Assembly (NCBI RefSeq): GCF_900102085.1 | Contig: NZ_FMVM01000003.1 | Coordinates: 348,154-412,153, forward strand | Reading direction: 5' to 3' | Length of the DNA: 64,000 nucleotides | Origin: Paenibacillus polysaccharolyticus | GTDB lineage: Bacteria > Bacillota > Bacilli > Paenibacillales > Paenibacillaceae | Shown here: positions 53,523 through 61,871 of the stretch, one piece after another | How positions within the stretch are numbered: position 1 is the stretch's first letter | Layout of the letters: each line of letters starts with the position of its first letter | The notes under the pieces: generated by a model | What the model was told of the DNA's origin: nothing | The model's database searches: none | Seen by the model: only the letters and a program-made list of their open reading frames with translations | Position numbers and translations under genes: made by a program

Positions 53523-54191
53523 CTACTTCATACGATAATCCAGTTGCCGTTCAAAACAAAATTTGATGACCTTCTGACGTTCTGAATCCGTAATCTGTGA
53601 AAATTTTAGCATACCTAACTCACGGCCCGATTCCAGCTTTTTAATGCGAACTACCTCGGCTTCGAATTGAACATGGTCAATGGAACCATTGCGATAAGGA
53701 ACCAATAGCCAGCATTTCAACTTTTGTTCTTCCTGCACTTTGACATCAGGCTCAATGTATACGGACAATCCTCCGCCTCCGATGTCTTCAGTCAGCACGA
53801 CCGCACGTGTAAGGTCTTCACATTGAATCGCCAATTCAAGACTGGCGTGAACGCGAAGGAAGCTACGGCGCTGAATTTTGGAAATCTCATCAGGAAGCGG
53901 TTTTCGAATGCGGACCAGACGAACGACATCTTCCTCGAACCCTGTTACGTAAGTATTAAAATAATGGCGGACTCCACTCTCGTTCATATACGATATGGAC
54001 AATTCTTCTCCGAAAAAGAGTCTTTTCAAACGACTGTTCCCCTGCTGCATCGGAACTTCAATCAAAAAACTGTCATCATCGGTATCTGCGATACGCGATT
54101 TGTATTCCTTATGTTCCTCTTTTTCGTCAGTCGATGCGATCTGGATATACAACACTTCATTTATTTTAGGAAACAATCGGTTCACCGCCAC
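53523..54191 (-). CDS. motI: PilZ-domain c-di-GMP receptor (YpfA/MotI-like)
   Basis: An N-terminal YcgR-like domain (about 1-105) is followed by a PilZ domain (about 106-215). The ligand arginines are in QRRSFLRV; the second motif reads DIGGGGLS, with glycine for the usual serine of DxSxxG. In B. subtilis the orthologue acts as a c-di-GMP-dependent clutch on the flagellar stator. The GTG start has no clear Shine-Dalgarno; a TTG at 54176 with GGCGGTG is the alternative. Confidence 0.88.
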   Translation of the reverse strand: MAVNRLFPKINEVLYIQIASTDEKEEHKEYKSRIADTDDDSFLIEVPMQQGNSRLKRLFFGEELSISYMNESGVRHYFNTYVTGFEEDVVRLVRIRKPLPDEISKIQRRSFLRVHASLELAIQCEDLTRAVVLTEDIGGGGLSVYIEPDVKVQEEQKLKCWLLVPYRNGSIDHVQFEAEVVRIKKLESGRELGMLKFSQITDSERQKVIKFCFERQLDYRMK

Positions 54192-54253
54192 TTATGTATT
54201 TATCTTTGTCTCTGCAAGGACTATTATACCATGACCTTTCTCACATGGAACAA

Positions 54254-54286
54254 GAAAAAACAGACCATTGAAATGGTCTGTTTTCG
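54254..54286 (-). terminator. Terminator of ypeB
   Basis: AAAACAGACCAT-ttca-ATGGTCTGTTTT with T6 on the minus strand. Confidence 0.93.
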
Positions 54287-54325
54287 TATGATTAATTTTG
54301 AGAATACACATTCTGCTAAACGCTT

Positions 54326-55672
54326 CTAGGAGGTTGCATTCACTGGCTTAATCTCCTCAACCGCTTCTTCCATTCCTGTATCGGCATTAATGTAAATCCG
54401 GTAACGCGAACCGTTGATTCGTCCCCCGAATTCATAACAAAGCACTTCTTTGCTGTATTCATTCTCGATCAACGATTTGCGAACATAATTTTCTTTGAAA
54501 TCTGAATTCAGTTTTTTGCGAGCCTGATCAGCCGTAAGCTTTGCTTTTGGAATCTGACGTTTGTCGTTATGCTCATATACATAGTCGCTTGCCTGAAAAC
54601 CGGTGACTTCCCCCGTATCCAGACCTACACGTACAGACATTTTTTCTGGATAAATCAACGTATCTCCTTGCTTGTGCACATACGTGAGGTTCGCCAAATT
54701 ACCGAACTCATCGTAGTTGACAGCTTTCATATCCTTATATCCTTTATTGACAAGAAACTGATCCGCTTGTTTCATTGCCTCTTGACGGGACACTTTTTTA
54801 GCTCCAACCGTTCTGGTGTCACTGTACGAGATAAGCTTCCCACCGTTGCGTGTGAAATCCATCATCAGTTTCCCGTTTCTGGCATGCTGGATGGTGGCGG
54901 TATACGATTCCCAGTCCGTCCCTTTGCCGTTCTCCTGAACCTGAATCTTACCACTTTCCACATTCGAGAATTTGGCGGCCTTCTCCTGGATCTGCTCTTT
55001 GGAAACAGGCATTCCGCCAAGCTTCTTCACAGAGCGTTTGGTGAACATATTAGAGACGGAAGGGCCCCAATCCAGCTCCGGGTAGTCTTTTACTTTTTTA
55101 TTTACGGTCCGGAAACCGTCCACGATGGAATTATCGTTTGTCTGCTCCTGAGTTGCCATAACGGTTTCAGCATCCATCCAGCGCAAACGATCAGCTAATA
55201 CTTTCTGTTGAACTTCCTTCAGACTATTTTTAATCTCCGAAGAATTTTGATACAGTGTCTTTAAATTACCCATTTCCTTCTTACTGAGTGGCTCATTTGT
55301 CAGGTCACGCATGGATGCCTGATACGCAAATTTCGAGATACGCGAGAGGAACTCCTCAGTCTCATTGAAGGGAAGCATGCCGAGCGGCAGTTGATTAATT
55401 TCATTCTGAGCTTCGCTAGTAAGCCTCCACACATTCATCAACCCTTTGCGATGCATCCCCTGTGAACTTGAATGTACAGCAAGCGTGTTCCCAATCTCCG
55501 AATGTAATTTATCCATATGGAATGATAGGTCGTGAAATGCACGCTGATATTGATTTTCCGCCTTGATCAGTATCGCATTCTTCTCCTGATTCTCCTGATA
55601 ACCCCACACGAGTGCGCCGATCAGGAGAACTGCAAATATCGGAAACATGACTGAACTTAATCGTTTATACAC
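54326..55672 (-). CDS. ypeB: Germination protein YpeB
   Basis: Spore protein that stabilises the cortex-lytic enzyme SleB. The 448 residues have an N-terminal membrane segment (about 8-24), a helical domain, and C-terminal PepSY-type repeats (about 280-440, with KVSRQEAMKQADQFL and ISLTADQARKKL-like KLTADQARKKL). The start is GTG with AAAGGAG 8 nt upstream. In B. subtilis sleB lies directly upstream; here the space is taken by non-coding sequence. Confidence 0.94.
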   Translation of the reverse strand: MYKRLSSVMFPIFAVLLIGALVWGYQENQEKNAILIKAENQYQRAFHDLSFHMDKLHSEIGNTLAVHSSSQGMHRKGLMNVWRLTSEAQNEINQLPLGMLPFNETEEFLSRISKFAYQASMRDLTNEPLSKKEMGNLKTLYQNSSEIKNSLKEVQQKVLADRLRWMDAETVMATQEQTNDNSIVDGFRTVNKKVKDYPELDWGPSVSNMFTKRSVKKLGGMPVSKEQIQEKAAKFSNVESGKIQVQENGKGTDWESYTATIQHARNGKLMMDFTRNGGKLISYSDTRTVGAKKVSRQEAMKQADQFLVNKGYKDMKAVNYDEFGNLANLTYVHKQGDTLIYPEKMSVRVGLDTGEVTGFQASDYVYEHNDKRQIPKAKLTADQARKKLNSDFKENYVRKSLIENEYSKEVLCYEFGGRINGSRYRIYINADTGMEEAVEEIKPVNATS

Positions 55673-55689
55673 GGTAGATTCTCCTTTCT

Positions 55690-55990
55690 TCTAGGGTGTG
55701 TCTGAAAACAATGGAGGAAGCAGATTTTGCCGAATTTTCGTTCCAAGCCAGGAAGTTTACCGCAGGCGTGCCGGGGCACGTCAAGGGAAAGTGACGCAGC
55801 AGGGAGCGAAAAGGTGGTAAAAGATGCAACTCAGTGGATTTCAAGACACGCCTTGATCACTGCCTTTATTGTGGGTCGAAGAAAGTCCTCTTATGCATGC
55901 GATTTCCAGCCGGAACGAAATTTGCCTTTAACGAATGAAGCTAAGACTTTTTTGAGTAAGGCTTGTTGACTTCACTTTAATCGAACATAT
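55690..55990. repeat. Non-coding, repeat-like stretch where sleB is expected
   Basis: The gap 55673-55996 has no credible gene. It contains GGGTGTGTCTGAAAAC near its left end and a palindrome GGCGTGCC-gg-GGCACGTC at 55765-55782. An 80-codon plus-strand frame has no Shine-Dalgarno. The left-end sequence resembles insertion-sequence or multicopy repeat ends known to me from Paenibacillus intergenic regions. That is from memory and unproven. Confidence 0.4.
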
Positions 55991-55996
55991 AGCCGA

Positions 55997-56170
55997 CTAG
56001 TGCAACATATAGCTCGTCGCCATGCCCTCTTCTTCAATGTCAAATTGATCCTTGTTATCACAAAGGCACTGTTTAAACCCAGTATCAATGCGCCCCCGTT
56101 CTTTCTTGCCTCTTAACGTGAAACGTTCACCACATTGTTTGCATCTAATTTTAATCTTGATTCTTGTCAT
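55997..56170 (-). CDS. Small zinc-ribbon-like protein (57 aa)
   Basis: Basic protein with IRCKQCGERF and a later KQCLCDN, giving CxxC and CxC pairs that could bind one zinc. The start is uncertain: the ATG at 56170 has a partial GGGG, while one at 56188 has AAGGG. It lies between prsW and ypeB. Function unknown. Confidence 0.6.
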   Translation of the reverse strand: MTRIKIKIRCKQCGERFTLRGKKERGRIDTGFKQCLCDNKDQFDIEEEGMATSYMLH

Positions 56171-56215
56171 TGGATATCCCCGTTTCATATCGTCGTACCC
56201 TTGTTTTCTAGAACA

Positions 56216-56276
56216 CAAAAAAGACACACCAGGGTCTGCGTTTTAAACGCTTTATGTCCACCAGTGTGTCCGTATT
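56216..56276 (-). terminator. Terminator of prsW
   Basis: GGACACACTGG pairs with GGTGTGTC on the minus strand and is followed by T6. Confidence 0.8.
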
Positions 56277-56290
56277 TTTATAATTTAATC

Positions 56291-56977
56291 TCATCCCTCT
56301 CGTTTCACGAAGCGAAAAGGAGAACGGTTGTTAGCCCGTGTAATCTTGCCTATTGCTCCATACCACAGACCCGCCATCAGAGGCGCGATGAACCACAGCC
56401 AGTGATTCACCATCATATTCATAATAACATCATACAATGCGTGCCAGAAAAACGGAAGAATCAGAGACAGACTGAGATACCACCGTTTCTTCTTCGTATC
56501 ATCAATGAATTTGGCTTTGCCCATGTAATATCCCATAATAACGGCAAACATCGCATGACCTGATACAGGCAGGAGGGCCCTTAGAAACATACCTGATACG
56601 GAGGCATTGCCTGCAAATGCGTACAGCACATTTTCCACTGTAGCGAAGCCCAGTGATACCGCAACGGAATATAAAATTCCGTCATATGGCTCGTCAAATT
56701 CGGTGTGATTATAGATAATGTGGTAGATCACAAACCATTTAACAAACTCCTCAACTCCGCCCGAGATTACGATGGATTCGAGAAGGGGACTATCTCCAAG
56801 CCACAACATCATGCCTCGCTGAATAATCATCACGGGCAGAACGATCAGAATCCCCATGAGAAATACTCTCAGAACCATGTGAAGTGGTTCATAATCATAC
56901 CGGTCTTTAAGATAAAAGTATGTTAACAAGGCGAGACCCGGAGCAACTGCTGCAGCTAGAAGCGAAAACAAAAGCAC
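56291..56977 (-). CDS. prsW: Intramembrane protease PrsW
   Basis: Membrane glutamic-type protease of 228 residues with seven or eight hydrophobic segments. Conserved motifs are GGVEEFVKW near 78, GHAMFAVIMGYY and FFWHALYDV. In B. subtilis PrsW makes the first cut in the anti-sigma RsiW. This genome's anti-sigma at 17392-18027 is a possible substrate, by inference. The start is GTG with GGGAGGG 7 nt upstream. It precedes the ypeB neighbourhood as in B. subtilis. Confidence 0.92.
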   Translation of the reverse strand: MLLFSLLAAAVAPGLALLTYFYLKDRYDYEPLHMVLRVFLMGILIVLPVMIIQRGMMLWLGDSPLLESIVISGGVEEFVKWFVIYHIIYNHTEFDEPYDGILYSVAVSLGFATVENVLYAFAGNASVSGMFLRALLPVSGHAMFAVIMGYYMGKAKFIDDTKKKRWYLSLSLILPFFWHALYDVIMNMMVNHWLWFIAPLMAGLWYGAIGKITRANNRSPFRFVKREG

Positions 56978-57019
56978 CGAAATTCCCTCCCCTGAATAGT
57001 GACGCGATGATAACGATGT

Positions 57020-57634
57020 TTAATCCTGACGTTTGAAGTGTGTGCAGATGACATCAATCGCTTGTTCAGGAATAACGACCTTTCCATACTCCTCCATAAC
57101 AGCTGGAGTGACCGAAGAACCTTCTCCAAATTCAGCCAATAAAGCAATCAATGCGGCGTGTTTGGCGGTGTCTACATCATCCGGTTCAAAATGTAAGAAC
57201 CATTTATTTTTATAAGAATACAGTTTCCCCGCATCCGTAACATGTTGACGTAACATATGGGCAGCTTCAATCAGCACCTCAAAATCCTTAAATGCGTATA
57301 CGATGGAGTCACTTTGCTCCAGTGTAACTTCCATTTCATATACTTCTTCAGGAAGATCATCTTCATGACCTGAACCATATTGTTGCGGATCATATTTTCC
57401 ACGAGTAACAATGACAACCATCCCTTGAGCGGGAAGTGCGAATACTTCAACAGCCAGCGGACCTGTAGCATCAAAGCCAAGTTCAGAATAAGCCTGGTCC
57501 ATCATTTCAGTGAACAGTTCATGTACCTTCGGTAATTCCTGCCACATATCTTCTTTTTGTATTCCGCGCTCGCTCAGATCGTCAAAGGTCAGGAAAATCC
57601 GTATCTTATCGTGACTTAGTCGTTCTATTTTCAT
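57020..57634 (-). CDS. mecB: MecA/YpbH-family ClpC adaptor
   Basis: Adaptor that feeds proteins to ClpC. The 204 residues start MKIERLSHDKIRIFLTFDDL, the conserved N-domain, followed by an acidic linker and the ClpC-binding C-domain (SIVYAFKDFEVLIEAAH). ATG at 57634 with GGGGAG upstream. The location next to prsW suggests the YpbH (MecB) paralogue; MecA cannot be excluded. Confidence 0.92.
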   Translation of the reverse strand: MKIERLSHDKIRIFLTFDDLSERGIQKEDMWQELPKVHELFTEMMDQAYSELGFDATGPLAVEVFALPAQGMVVIVTRGKYDPQQYGSGHEDDLPEEVYEMEVTLEQSDSIVYAFKDFEVLIEAAHMLRQHVTDAGKLYSYKNKWFLHFEPDDVDTAKHAALIALLAEFGEGSSVTPAVMEEYGKVVIPEQAIDVICTHFKRQD

Positions 57635-57760
57635 ACAGGATCTCCCCTTTATAAGCAAGTCTTATAACAGATTATGAAGCACAAAACAATATGTGCTGAA
57701 AATAAATCTATGTAGTTATGTTATCATTTTATACCTATAAATGCACGCAGTAAAATCAAC

Positions 57761-57807
57761 AAAAAAAAGAATCAATCCACATCAAATCAAGACTGTGGAT
57801 GATTCTT
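57761..57807 (-). terminator. Terminator of the 116-aa gene
   Basis: AGAATCATCCACA pairs with TGTGGATTGATTCT on the minus strand, then T8. Confidence 0.88.
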
Positions 57808-57822
57808 AATGGATGTTACGGG

Positions 57823-58173
57823 TTACAAACCCGGTACTGATGTATTGGTTTGACTTAAAATCTGCTCTACTTCATGTTTAACATCCGGGTTCGTCCGAAT
57901 AAAATCTTTAAGCATATTCATGTTTTCTTCTTTTTCTTTTGGTGAGATCACTCTGCTGGTTTTTGATGCCGACTTGTGCGGTTCACCATGATGATCCGGT
58001 TTGCTACTGAAGCTATCCATGCCTGGAAAAGTCATTTCCATCATTTTATGTTTGGCCTGGTCAACCATGTTTCGAGATGAACCTGAAGACAACATGGGCA
58101 TTCTGCCTTTAGCTAACCAAGAACTGGCTGCAACACCAACGACTATACCCCAGAAAAAGGATGACGCCTTCAT
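57823..58173 (-). CDS. Membrane-anchored hypothetical protein, 116 aa
   Basis: N-terminal hydrophobic segment (SFFWGIVVGVAASSWLA, residues 5-21), then a disordered, Lys/Ser/Met-rich linker and a short C-terminal helix (MNMLKDFIRTNPDVKHEVEQIL). The topology recalls YtxH-like proteins. AAAGGAGG lies before the ATG. Divergent from the deacetylase gene. Function unknown. Confidence 0.75.
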   Translation of the reverse strand: MKASSFFWGIVVGVAASSWLAKGRMPMLSSGSSRNMVDQAKHKMMEMTFPGMDSFSSKPDHHGEPHKSASKTSRVISPKEKEENMNMLKDFIRTNPDVKHEVEQILSQTNTSVPGL

Positions 58174-58267
58174 TACACCAACCTCCTTTAAGTGTTAAAA
58201 TCAAAAGTAGTGTTTGCTGTAGAAGACAATCTCATTCCGCATAAATACAGGAAAGTGAGCTGAGAAA

Positions 58268-59179
58268 ATGTTGAAACGCGCTTCCTCGCTGTTACTCATA
58301 ACCAGCATATTGCTATCTGCATGCAGTGCAAAAAATCAATCTGCATCTGATGCCAAGGATATGAAAGACGATACTGCTGTCATTCTTACGGAGAAAAAAA
58401 CCGAAGAAAACCCAAGAGCAGAATCCCAGATTGAAAATAACGAGACAGATACTGAAATTCATCCTAAAACAGACACAAATATAACCGGTACTAAGCCAAA
58501 AAATCCATCCACGGACGGAACCTCAACGGAAGTGCTCGTTAAAAAGACGTATCATATGAATTCGAGTTATGTTATTAAACCTAATGATGAATCCAGCCCT
58601 GCTAAAGTGGTCTTGTTAACCTTTGACGACGGACCAAAGGACGAAAAGATGATTAATTCACTTATGGATACTTTGGATAAACATCACGCCAAAGCCATAT
58701 TCTTTGTAAATGGAGACCGTGTCAAACGTCAGCCGAAGTTGTTGAAAATGATTCATGACCGAAAACAGATCATCGGTAACCACGCTTGGGATCATGAAGA
58801 TTTGAAGAAAATGTCAAGTTCAGAAGCTAAGAAACAGGTCACCGACGTTCAACAAATTGTGAAAGACATCACTGGGGAAAAACCTCAGTTTTTCAGACCC
58901 CCTTTTGGCTCCGGAAATGATGCATTGAAAGATGCCGTCAAAGAAGAGGGAATGTTGTATATGACATGGTCCAACGGCTCACTGGACTGGGATAAGAGCA
59001 CTAAAAACAGACCAGACAAAGTGATCCAGAATGTCCTGGATCAGCTTCACCCTGGAAGTAATATTCTGATGCATGAATTACCTTGGACGGTCGATGCTCT
59101 GGACGAGTTGTTAACATTGCTTGAGAAGAAGGGTTATTCCTTTGTTGATCCAAACGCGATCGAATTGCAGTCCCAATAA
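58268..59179 (+). CDS. Polysaccharide deacetylase lipoprotein
   Basis: NodB-fold deacetylase of 303 residues anchored by a lipobox (LLSACS). A low-complexity Thr/Asn/Glu-rich linker runs to about residue 95. The catalytic motifs are LTFDDGPKD, NHAWDHEDL and FRPPFGSG. It probably removes acetyl groups from peptidoglycan sugars at the cell surface. The plus-strand gene converges on the metallophosphoesterase gene. Confidence 0.93.
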   Translation: MLKRASSLLLITSILLSACSAKNQSASDAKDMKDDTAVILTEKKTEENPRAESQIENNETDTEIHPKTDTNITGTKPKNPSTDGTSTEVLVKKTYHMNSSYVIKPNDESSPAKVVLLTFDDGPKDEKMINSLMDTLDKHHAKAIFFVNGDRVKRQPKLLKMIHDRKQIIGNHAWDHEDLKKMSSSEAKKQVTDVQQIVKDITGEKPQFFRPPFGSGNDALKDAVKEEGMLYMTWSNGSLDWDKSTKNRPDKVIQNVLDQLHPGSNILMHELPWTVDALDELLTLLEKKGYSFVDPNAIELQSQ

Positions 59180-59228
59180 TAGATGCCAATGCTAGGGCTA
59201 CTGCACCACTGCGAGAAAAATGTAATGT

Positions 59229-59271
59229 GCAACAAACAGCCCTGATCTCAATGATCAGGGCTGTTTGTTGC
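59229..59271. terminator. 19-bp perfect hairpin between two convergent genes
   Basis: GCAACAAACAGCCCTGATC and its complement flank a 5-nt loop. The right part overlaps the last codons of the metallophosphoesterase. T tracts are short, but the stem is very stable and serves both strands. Confidence 0.8.
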
Positions 59272-60072
59272 AGGAACACGTAAAGTGATGAGATGTATCT
59301 CTGCGGGACAACCTAACCTAAAGGGAAGATGGTTTGTACCAAATCCCCGGCTTACAAGCAATTTTCCTGAACGAATATCTTCATCGCTACGTTTCAAGGA
59401 AAACCAGCCGCTCTTTACAGCCCGATAAGCCTTACTTAGCAATACAGGTCCTAACAATGGAACAACGATTTGTCCTCCATGGGTATGTCCACTCAGTATC
59501 AGATCTACATCAATGTCTAACCGCAATACTTCCAAAGGATCGTGAACTAATACGATTGTGGAGCAGCCATCCTTCGTATTTCGCAACAATTTCTCTGCCT
59601 GTTTCGAACGATAATCTAATCCGACCAATCGGACATGTTCCGTTCCTTTTTGCAAGTATACATCCTGATCTTGAAGGAGCTGCACGCTCGAATCATCCAA
59701 AAGTCTAGATAAATGAGTCACGCCTGCTTTTTTGTCATGATTTCCATAAACGGTATAGGTTGGAGCCAAACTCGACAAAAGCTTCATATTTTGTCTGACA
59801 ATCGACCAGGATATTCCCTCTTCAGCTATATCGCCCCCGATGAGTACCCAATCGGCTTCCCCCTTCAACTGCTCAACTTCTTTTGTTTTCAACAATCGTG
59901 CATGGGTATCTGATAAAAAAATAATCCTCGCTCCGTTGAAAGAGGCTGGTAGATGCACAAGTTCGACTTCGTCCTCTGTAATCACAGTTGTATGAGCCTC
60001 TCGCCACATATGAAAAAGAAGTAATAAAGCCACCACTAATGTGAGAAAGGATAAACTAACTAATATTACCAC
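59248..60072 (-). CDS. Membrane-anchored metallophosphoesterase
   Basis: Calcineurin-like phosphoesterase of about 274 residues with an N-terminal hydrophobic anchor (residues 2-22). Metal-binding motifs are FLSDTHAR, GGDI, GNHD and SGHTHGGQ. The family (YaeI/YkuE-like) acts on UDP-sugar lipids or unknown substrates at the membrane. The GTG start overlaps the upstream gene and has no Shine-Dalgarno, so coupling is likely and the start uncertain. Confidence 0.88.
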   Translation of the reverse strand: MVILVSLSFLTLVVALLLLFHMWREAHTTVITEDEVELVHLPASFNGARIIFLSDTHARLLKTKEVEQLKGEADWVLIGGDIAEEGISWSIVRQNMKLLSSLAPTYTVYGNHDKKAGVTHLSRLLDDSSVQLLQDQDVYLQKGTEHVRLVGLDYRSKQAEKLLRNTKDGCSTIVLVHDPLEVLRLDIDVDLILSGHTHGGQIVVPLLGPVLLSKAYRAVKSGWFSLKRSDEDIRSGKLLVSRGFGTNHLPFRLGCPAEIHLITLRVPATNSPDH

Positions 60073-60518
60073 GGTAATGGGAGGAAGGTGTTCAAAGGAG
60101 GAGCTCCCTTAATCCCCCACCATACCAGACCAACGGTTAACATTATGAAAATAAAAATAAGTGAATTGACAAATCTTTTGCTCAATCTCAAACGTCGTGA
60201 AGGATGAAGTTCAGTTCGAGTGGGTAAAGAACCCGCTTCGGAAACTGAGCTTTCCTTCTGGTTTGCCGTTTTCTTGGAGCGACTAGGCGCTCGTTCCGGT
60301 AATACCGGACTTTCCAGTGCGGATGCACTCGACCCACGTTGTGATCTTGGTAAAGAAATTGAAGTAATTGGTGGAAGTCCCACTGTTTCGGCAGCAACTG
60401 CCGTTTCAGCAACGAAACTTGTCTGTGAAGCTGAGTTTCGCCCGGTTTTCTCTTTTTTGTCCGAGTGACGCTGACGTTGGCTGCCATATGTTTTCACCCT
60501 GCTTAATGGCTGACTCAT
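60066..60518 (-). CDS. Disordered protein with one C-terminal TM segment
   Basis: The first ~105 residues are Ser/Thr/Arg-rich and low in order. A hydrophobic helix follows (about 118-138, LIFIFIMLTVGLVWWGI) and a short Pro-rich end. No family recognised. It overlaps both neighbours (CPBP upstream by four bases, phosphoesterase downstream by seven), so it is a real member of a three-gene unit. Confidence 0.7.
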   Translation of the reverse strand: MSQPLSRVKTYGSQRQRHSDKKEKTGRNSASQTSFVAETAVAAETVGLPPITSISLPRSQRGSSASALESPVLPERAPSRSKKTANQKESSVSEAGSLPTRTELHPSRRLRLSKRFVNSLIFIFIMLTVGLVWWGIKGAPPLNTFLPLPW

Positions 60519-61108
60519 GATCCCCTCCGAAAACGTATCGCTAATCCAGATACTAGGTCAATGATAAAATGACACAGAATCGGTGCCCATAATGTGCCTG
60601 ATTGCAAATAAATATAGCCCAATCCATAGCTCGACACAAACACCCATCCTGTAGGAATCCAGTGGCGCAGATAACGAATATGGATAACTGCAAATAAGAT
60701 GCTTGTCCAGTATGGACCAATTGCGTGTTGAATTGCGCCGCGGAAAAGCAACTCCTCACATACAGCCACCAAGGCTGCTATACATACAATATGCCAGATT
60801 GGACGTCCGCGAAACAACAGCTCGTTAATGCCACCATCATCCATACTTTCCTGAGGTATGACATAGGACAGTACCAAATCCATGACTAGCATAATCGCAG
60901 CGAGCCCAAGACCCCACCATAAAAACTGAAGATGATCAGGCAAGGCCAGAACTTCGAATAGATCCCTTTTCTGCAACAAAATCCATACGATCCCTACGAT
61001 CAAAGTTAGCCCTTGGGTAAAGTAAAGGTTGATCAAGAGCAGACGTTCTGTTAATTGCTGCGGCTCGGCCTTCTGAATTTTAAACTTCGGAAATTTCTTT
61101 TTTTTCAT
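60515..61108 (-). CDS. CPBP-family intramembrane metalloprotease
   Basis: Membrane protein of about 197 residues with the Abi/CPBP motifs EELLFRG, FAVIH (motif 2) and HFIID (motif 3). The family includes CAAX-type proteases and bacteriocin-immunity proteins. I chose the ATG at 61108 (basic KKKKFPKFK start), with AAGAGG 13 nt upstream; an ATG at 61150 is an alternative. Confidence 0.88.
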   Translation of the reverse strand: MKKKKFPKFKIQKAEPQQLTERLLLINLYFTQGLTLIVGIVWILLQKRDLFEVLALPDHLQFLWWGLGLAAIMLVMDLVLSYVIPQESMDDGGINELLFRGRPIWHIVCIAALVAVCEELLFRGAIQHAIGPYWTSILFAVIHIRYLRHWIPTGWVFVSSYGLGYIYLQSGTLWAPILCHFIIDLVSGLAIRFRRGS

Positions 61109-61390
61109 TGCATGCGTCTGTCCTCTTAAGTTATTTGATAAAAATTTCATTGACCAATCCGATAGTATACTAAATGATAGCCAAAAAACCAATCCGGTTC
61201 AAGACCTGTCCCAAGTCCCAGTTGATCACATCAAAACGTTACTTCATTAATGCAGTGAACTTTCTTTCACGAAACAGTATGTTTAAAGCATTTAAATCTC
61301 AATAAAAATAATTCTAAGTAGATAGATTACACTCTCTGAAGGTCCGGAAATCACGGCCTCCAACCTTAAGAATTAAAACATTTAAGCCTA

Positions 61391-61420
61391 TTGACATGCT
61401 CATGTAAGCCATGATACATT
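61391..61420 (+). promoter_or_regulatory. Promoter of the serA T-box transcript
   Basis: TTGACA (61391-61396), 18-bp spacer, TACATT (61415-61420), just before the T-box leader. Nothing else was recognised between 61193 and 61390. Confidence 0.6.
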
Positions 61421-61439
61421 ATGAAAAATTAGTTACGTC

Positions 61440-61695
61440 AAACACGATGATGGAAAAAAGACGTTGCTTTGTCTTTCAGAGAGCCGATGGTTGGTGTAAA
61501 TCGGTGGCAGGCAGATGATCTTGAGCGCTCCTGAGTTATTGCATTGAAATTGGAGTAGGTGCAATCGGTTTAGACCCGTTATCCTCTTCGGTCTTCATTG
61601 ACCGCTAAGACTGTCGTTGCGAAACGGCGGTGAATTAGGGTGGTACCACGACAACTCTCGTCCCTTATTGCGCAAGCAGTATGTGGATTGAGAGT
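61440..61695 (+). promoter_or_regulatory. T-box riboswitch controlling serA
   Basis: The T-box core AGGGTGGTACCACG is at about 61636-61649. AGAGAGCCGATGG-type stem I features lie near 61480. The antiterminator partner is followed by an AACTCTC...GAGAGTT terminator ending in T7 near 61693. Candidate serine specifier codons are AGC at 61524-61526 and TCC at 61529-61531; I could not decide between them. Uncharged tRNA(Ser) would permit read-through into serA. Confidence 0.9.
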
Positions 61696-61871
61696 TTTTT
61701 TGATTGTTTTTGATAAAAGAATCCTGTGGAATCACCCTGTTAGTTTACCCTACTCCTCTGCTACGACACCGCGTTGTTGGAGGGAAGAATCACTTTGGTT
61801 TTAAGGAACGTCTCCTGCCGGAGAACAAACCTTGACGATTATAGATATACAAACCTAAGGAGGAAGAAACC

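Noticed and set aside
55727..55969. 80-codon plus-strand ORF between ypeB and the zinc-ribbon gene
   Set aside because: No Shine-Dalgarno, no recognisable protein features, and it lies wholly in a repeat-like region.
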